In this document: in pieces, positions 17,076 to 22,065 of the stretch
Numbering within the stretch: position 1 is the first letter of the stretch
How the letters are laid out: each line of letters starts with the position of its first letter
Source: Bifiguratus adelaidae
Lineage: Eukaryota > Mucoromycota > Endogonomycetes > Endogonales
DNA length: 22,065 nt
Reading direction: 5' to 3'
Assembly (NCBI GenBank): GCA_002261195.1
Contig: MVBO01000195.1
Coordinates: 1 to 22,065 of the forward strand
Notes under the pieces: generated by a model
What the model was told of the DNA's origin: nothing
The model's database searches: none
What the model saw: only the letters and a program-made list of their open reading frames with translations
Position numbers and translations under genes: made by a program

Positions 17076-19620
17076 TTAAAAGGGACGTTGATTTGAAGTA
17101 TCCACGATGTGACCAACGTAGGAGATTTGTCGGCCAAACGCCTTCTTCTTTCGCTTCTCCCAAACTTGCCCCATAAAGTCCCACAACGCTCCATGTTTGC
17201 CGTTTGGATGGTTGCCGGGTGGTATATTTTGTTGACATTTGTCATTTACTTCTTGAATGGTGGGTCGTCCCTCTGCCGAAGGGTGAAGCATGTGGCAAAT
17301 CAACTTTCTCAAGGTTGACGAGATACTCGAGAGGTCGCAATCCGAGAAGTCGCCTCGTCGCAATTTGCGCCACTCTCGGCCATTATCTGGCATAATGACA
17401 TTTGCGGCTATCTCGAGCATGATCAAGCCAAGGCTGCAGATGATCTTAGAATTCGGCTTACATCCTACATTATATACAGCTACCTGAAAACGTCCGCTGG
17501 CTTGTCATACCGTCCTTGCAGGATCTCGGGTGCCATATATTCTCGATCGCCTTCGCGCTCGATACTTGCAGTCTAGGTAGCGCAAGGTAAGCCTAGTTCA
17601 AGACCGTGATCAATGTTACTTACCACAGGCCATTGGGTTGCCATGCCAAAATCAGCAATACGCAGACTGCCGTTCTCGGTGATTAATATGTTTGCCGGTT
17701 TCAAATCGAGGTGTAAGACGCCATTTTCGTGAATATGACAAAGTCCCTTAATGTATTGCGTTAATCCTGTGAAAGGCTCGGGGACTTTTGTCACGTACCT
17801 CGCTGATCTCTGCAAGGATATTCCACATGATGGGCTCATTGACGGGAGCATCGGCACAAAATTCTTGCAAAAAGAGGCTAAGCGCGCCACCTTCGCATAC
17901 ACTGGTTTGTATGTAGAGGTATCCTTGTTGCTCCCAAGCGGATACGATTTCAATAATATGTGGATGTGGATTAAGATGCCACAGAAAGGCCACTTCTTGT
18001 ATCTGATTGCCCCTATTTGCCACGCGTGTTGGGTGCTGCGAAGATGGACATTTAAGCGTGCACTTACCGATCTCGCGCGCCAACGAACGGTGCATTTGTC
18101 CTTTTGAGAGCAAACACTTTACCGGTCTCTTTATCCTGGACTTTGTATACACCGCCAAATTCCCCAGACCCAAGCGTTTCAACCACTGCAAATCGTTCTT
18201 CAAAATAGTCTGAGGCAATGCCTTGGGAGATCGCTGGGTCATTAGGTTTGTGAGCTTTCCGTCTCCGTTCAAACCATGCTCTGTCCAAGAATCTCGGATA
18301 TTGTGTAATGTACGGGGCGAAATTAGAATGTGTTCTGTTGGCTACGGCAGGTTTGGATTTCACCGGTGATTGACATGCCTGTTCGTCTTCAGATTCTTCT
18401 TCGGTGTCTGATATGCCGAAATCGTTTGGAGCTGCCTTGCGAATACGATTAAGGAATGATATATCGTACTCGTCCATGTCGTAACCTTCAGACGTAAGGG
18501 CCGCACGGGCCACTGGCGATTGAGGAATCTCGACCGCAAGCTCGCTTTCAAAAAGGTCACTTGAAGATCCATCATCATCAAAGGCTGGAAATCGTGGCGA
18601 GGTGGTAGGGGAAATGATTTCGGTGTCGATGCTGGCACTGTCGTCGTCGTCAAAGACGTTCGGTGGGCTACTTGGAAGGTAATTTGGAGACAAAACAGAT
18701 TCTTCTGGATGGACTTGAAGCCGCGTAGTGTTGATTGCTTGAAAACTGCGATTGGCGACAGGTGAATGGTGTTGAACGCTGGAGGATGGACTGTATGGGG
18801 ATATATGGCTGGTGTGTGATTCCTTGTATTTTGAGGCCAGAACAGACGGTGATGGAAATGACGCTTCGCGCAACATGCCCATGCCTTTTCTAATGCTGTC
18901 AGATCCCTTGAGCTTCCCTAGGGGACTTTGACCCATCGCATGGGCCTGATTCTTTGCCCGCTCCTCATGTACAAGGTTTTGTTGACGGAAAAGGAGACCT
19001 TGCAGATGGGAACGTGTCTGAGCATTCATCATTTGTGGACTGTCTCCGGCGCCGGGACTCGGACTAGGTAATCGAAACTTGACCGGCGATGCCATGTCGG
19101 CATGAATGGATATATGCGAGTTTCTCTTCAATGGCGTGCCTGGAGCTTGCTTTGATTTTGGTGCTGCACCGACCTTGCCCACTGTTGCTCTGGATTGAAG
19201 CCCGGTAGAGGTGAATGCGGACGACAGCGGCTTCACTAGTGGGTACATGCCTGCGTTATGGTCTGCAGCTTTCGTCCGAGGCTTTACGGCGCTAGAGGGA
19301 TAATGGCTGCCTTCTCTCCAAGCTTGCATGGGGTCTCTGTTTTCTTTCTTGGGTGTCAGCGCCGTATCATGTCGCACTGGCGTTGAAGGAAACAGAGCCA
19401 AGGATGCTTTAGCCGCAGGAGACGTGCAACGCCGCTTCTTTGTACGCGACTGAACCATATGCCCAAAACTCTTGTCATAAGTTGGAGAACTTGTGATGGG
19501 CGACGAAAGTTCAAACGACGCCATGTTGGGCGACCCAGTCGGCGTCCTGTACTTGTCGGATGACTGTCTCTCGAACGCATTCGCTTGCCTCGATAGTGCT
19601 GTCGACTCCTCCCCTTCCAT
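17076..19620 (-). CDS. WEE1: Wee1-family mitotic inhibitor kinase
   Basis: Predicted 778-residue kinase that phosphorylates the inhibitory Tyr15 of Cdk1 and delays mitosis. Exons are 19620-18068, 18012-17799, 17746-17624, 17572-17484 and 17433-17076 (2337 nt); introns are 55, 52, 51 and 50 nt. Residues 1-475 are low-complexity and dense in SP/TP sites, as expected for a regulatory region phosphorylated by Cdk. In the kinase domain the glycine loop is GSGEFGGV (484-491), the ATP-binding Lys is in FALK (K506), and LYIQTSVCE follows. The catalytic loop is HLDLKPAN (601-608), then DFGMA (621-625), EGDREYMAPE and DKPADVFSLGLIMLE. HLDLKPAN in place of HRDLKPEN, together with EGDxxYxAPE, is characteristic of fungal Wee1. 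The first ATG is at 19620; the frame stays open about 20 codons further upstream without another ATG. It converges on MTU1 with 47 bp between stops. Confidence 0.94.
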
Positions 19621-19866
19621 TCCTTCCGTTTCAGACGGGGTAATGAAGGGTCGTAAATAGCAGGCCAACCAACAACTCAAAAATAAGGACGCGACAGACG
19701 ACGCGACGCGTGCCTAGTCACGCTTAATGAATTAAATTTGACATCGGATTTCTACCCACATGCTTCATCCTAAACCGTGTGGCAAGCTCACAGTCTGTCT
19801 GAGATGAACATGTTGTTGCCAATGAATTGTAATTGCTACTGCACTACTGCTTCCTTCTATTGGCGA

Positions 19867-19881
19867 CCTACCGGTGGTAGG
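19867..19881. repeat. Short inverted repeat CCTACC-GGT-GGTAGG
   Basis: Six-base arms (19867-19872 and 19876-19881) around GGT, about 250 bp upstream of the WEE1 start and 31 bp from the E-box. It may be a dimer binding site; too short to be sure. Confidence 0.35.
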
Positions 19882-19911
19882 ACCCCCCTCCATGACCTGC
19901 CCTCTTCAAAA

Positions 19912-19919
19912 TCACGTGA
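19912..19919. promoter_or_regulatory. TCACGTGA palindrome (Cbf1/bHLH type) in the WEE1 promoter
   Basis: A full eight-base palindrome with the CACGTG core, about 290 bp upstream of the WEE1 ATG. The flanking T..A matches the extended site preferred by Cbf1-like bHLH factors. Occupancy is unknown. Confidence 0.45.
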
Positions 19920-20298
19920 CTCGCTAATCCGCCTCATATTGTGACAGTATGTCTGTGAATGTTTCAGTCGTCTTTAGCCTAGTGGATGTTTTGTCCGAAC
20001 CGGCGGAGATCGACTCTGAATGATGATCAAGGCATTTGGCTGTATGTGCCTTTGGGTACAGTGACGAAAAACAGACAGCTACCTAACTTATTGTCTATAT
20101 CTGACTTTTTTCTTTTTGTATTTGGGTTCTTCTTGTCGCTACTGCAGGAGAGAGTGTGAGGTGGAACTTATATTATGGAATCAATCTATTGGAAGGAAAA
20201 AGCGTCTAGATGCTTACATAGTCGGACACCATGAATTGATGCAAAACTGGGTAATTGAGCCAAATGAAGTTGTGTACACTGATGAAAAATGATCATGT

Positions 20299-22065
<1,767 letters not shown>

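Larger units (their letters stand above)
19621..20298. other. Intergenic region: WEE1 promoter and DBP2 3' flank
   Basis: About 680 bp between two minus-strand genes without a supportable coding region. It contains the palindromic E-box at 19912-19919, a short dyad CCTACC-GGT-GGTAGG at 19867-19881, and on the plus strand a well-formed intron-like stretch (20042-20148). The right part should hold the DBP2 3' UTR. Confidence 0.5.

Noticed and set aside
17747-17798. Wee1 read with EPFTGLTQYIK before GLCHIH
   Set aside because: That reading needs an intron of only about 30 nt and adds residues absent from the family. A 52-nt intron with GTACGT donor and TTAAG acceptor gives AEIS-EGLCHIHENG in phase.

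Overview
This is a gene-dense eukaryotic (fungal) window. Nearly every gene is interrupted by short introns (about 38-112 nt, mostly 47-64) with GT..AG ends and CTGAC/CTAAC-like branch points. The gene set contains fungal hallmarks: a sugar porter with a filamentous-fungus type N-terminus, a Wee1 kinase of the yeast HLDLKPAN type and a Dbp2 helicase. A CLIP-170-type protein with two zinc knuckles and an NR2C2AP-like protein make me lean towards an early-diverging filamentous fungus (Mucoromycota-like). That placement is an inference; Dikarya are not excluded.

Layout, left to right: (1) the 3' part of a GH3 beta-glucosidase (+), converging on a four-exon Nudix ADP-sugar pyrophosphatase (-); (2) about 1.2 kb without a supportable gene, holding several inverted repeats and then a TATA box, in front of an MFS sugar transporter (+); (3) a seven-exon RNA polymerase III subunit RPC34/POLR3F (-), then an uncharacterised coiled-coil membrane protein (-), which shares a 110-bp divergent promoter with a PPR protein (+) that looks mitochondrial; (4) a CLIP-170-like microtubule plus-end protein (-); (5) an NR2C2AP-like small protein (-), head to head with a mitochondrial tRNA 2-thiouridylase (MTU1/TRMU family, +); (6) Wee1 kinase (-); (7) a DBP2/DDX5 DEAD-box helicase (-) whose 5' end runs off the window.

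I rebuilt exon structures by hand from splice signals, phase continuity and remembered family motifs. For every complete model the exon lengths sum to a multiple of three. The genes do not form a biosynthetic cluster. GH3 and the sugar porter could both serve plant-sugar use; the PPR protein and MTU1 point to mitochondrial RNA; CLIP-170 and Wee1 belong to the cytoskeleton and cell cycle; RPC34 and Dbp2 to general RNA synthesis and handling.

I see no transposon, CRISPR array, tRNA or rRNA gene. The least explained items are the uncharacterised membrane protein, the palindrome-rich region before the transporter, a GC-AG intron in the Nudix gene, and two opposed start codons that share one CATG.
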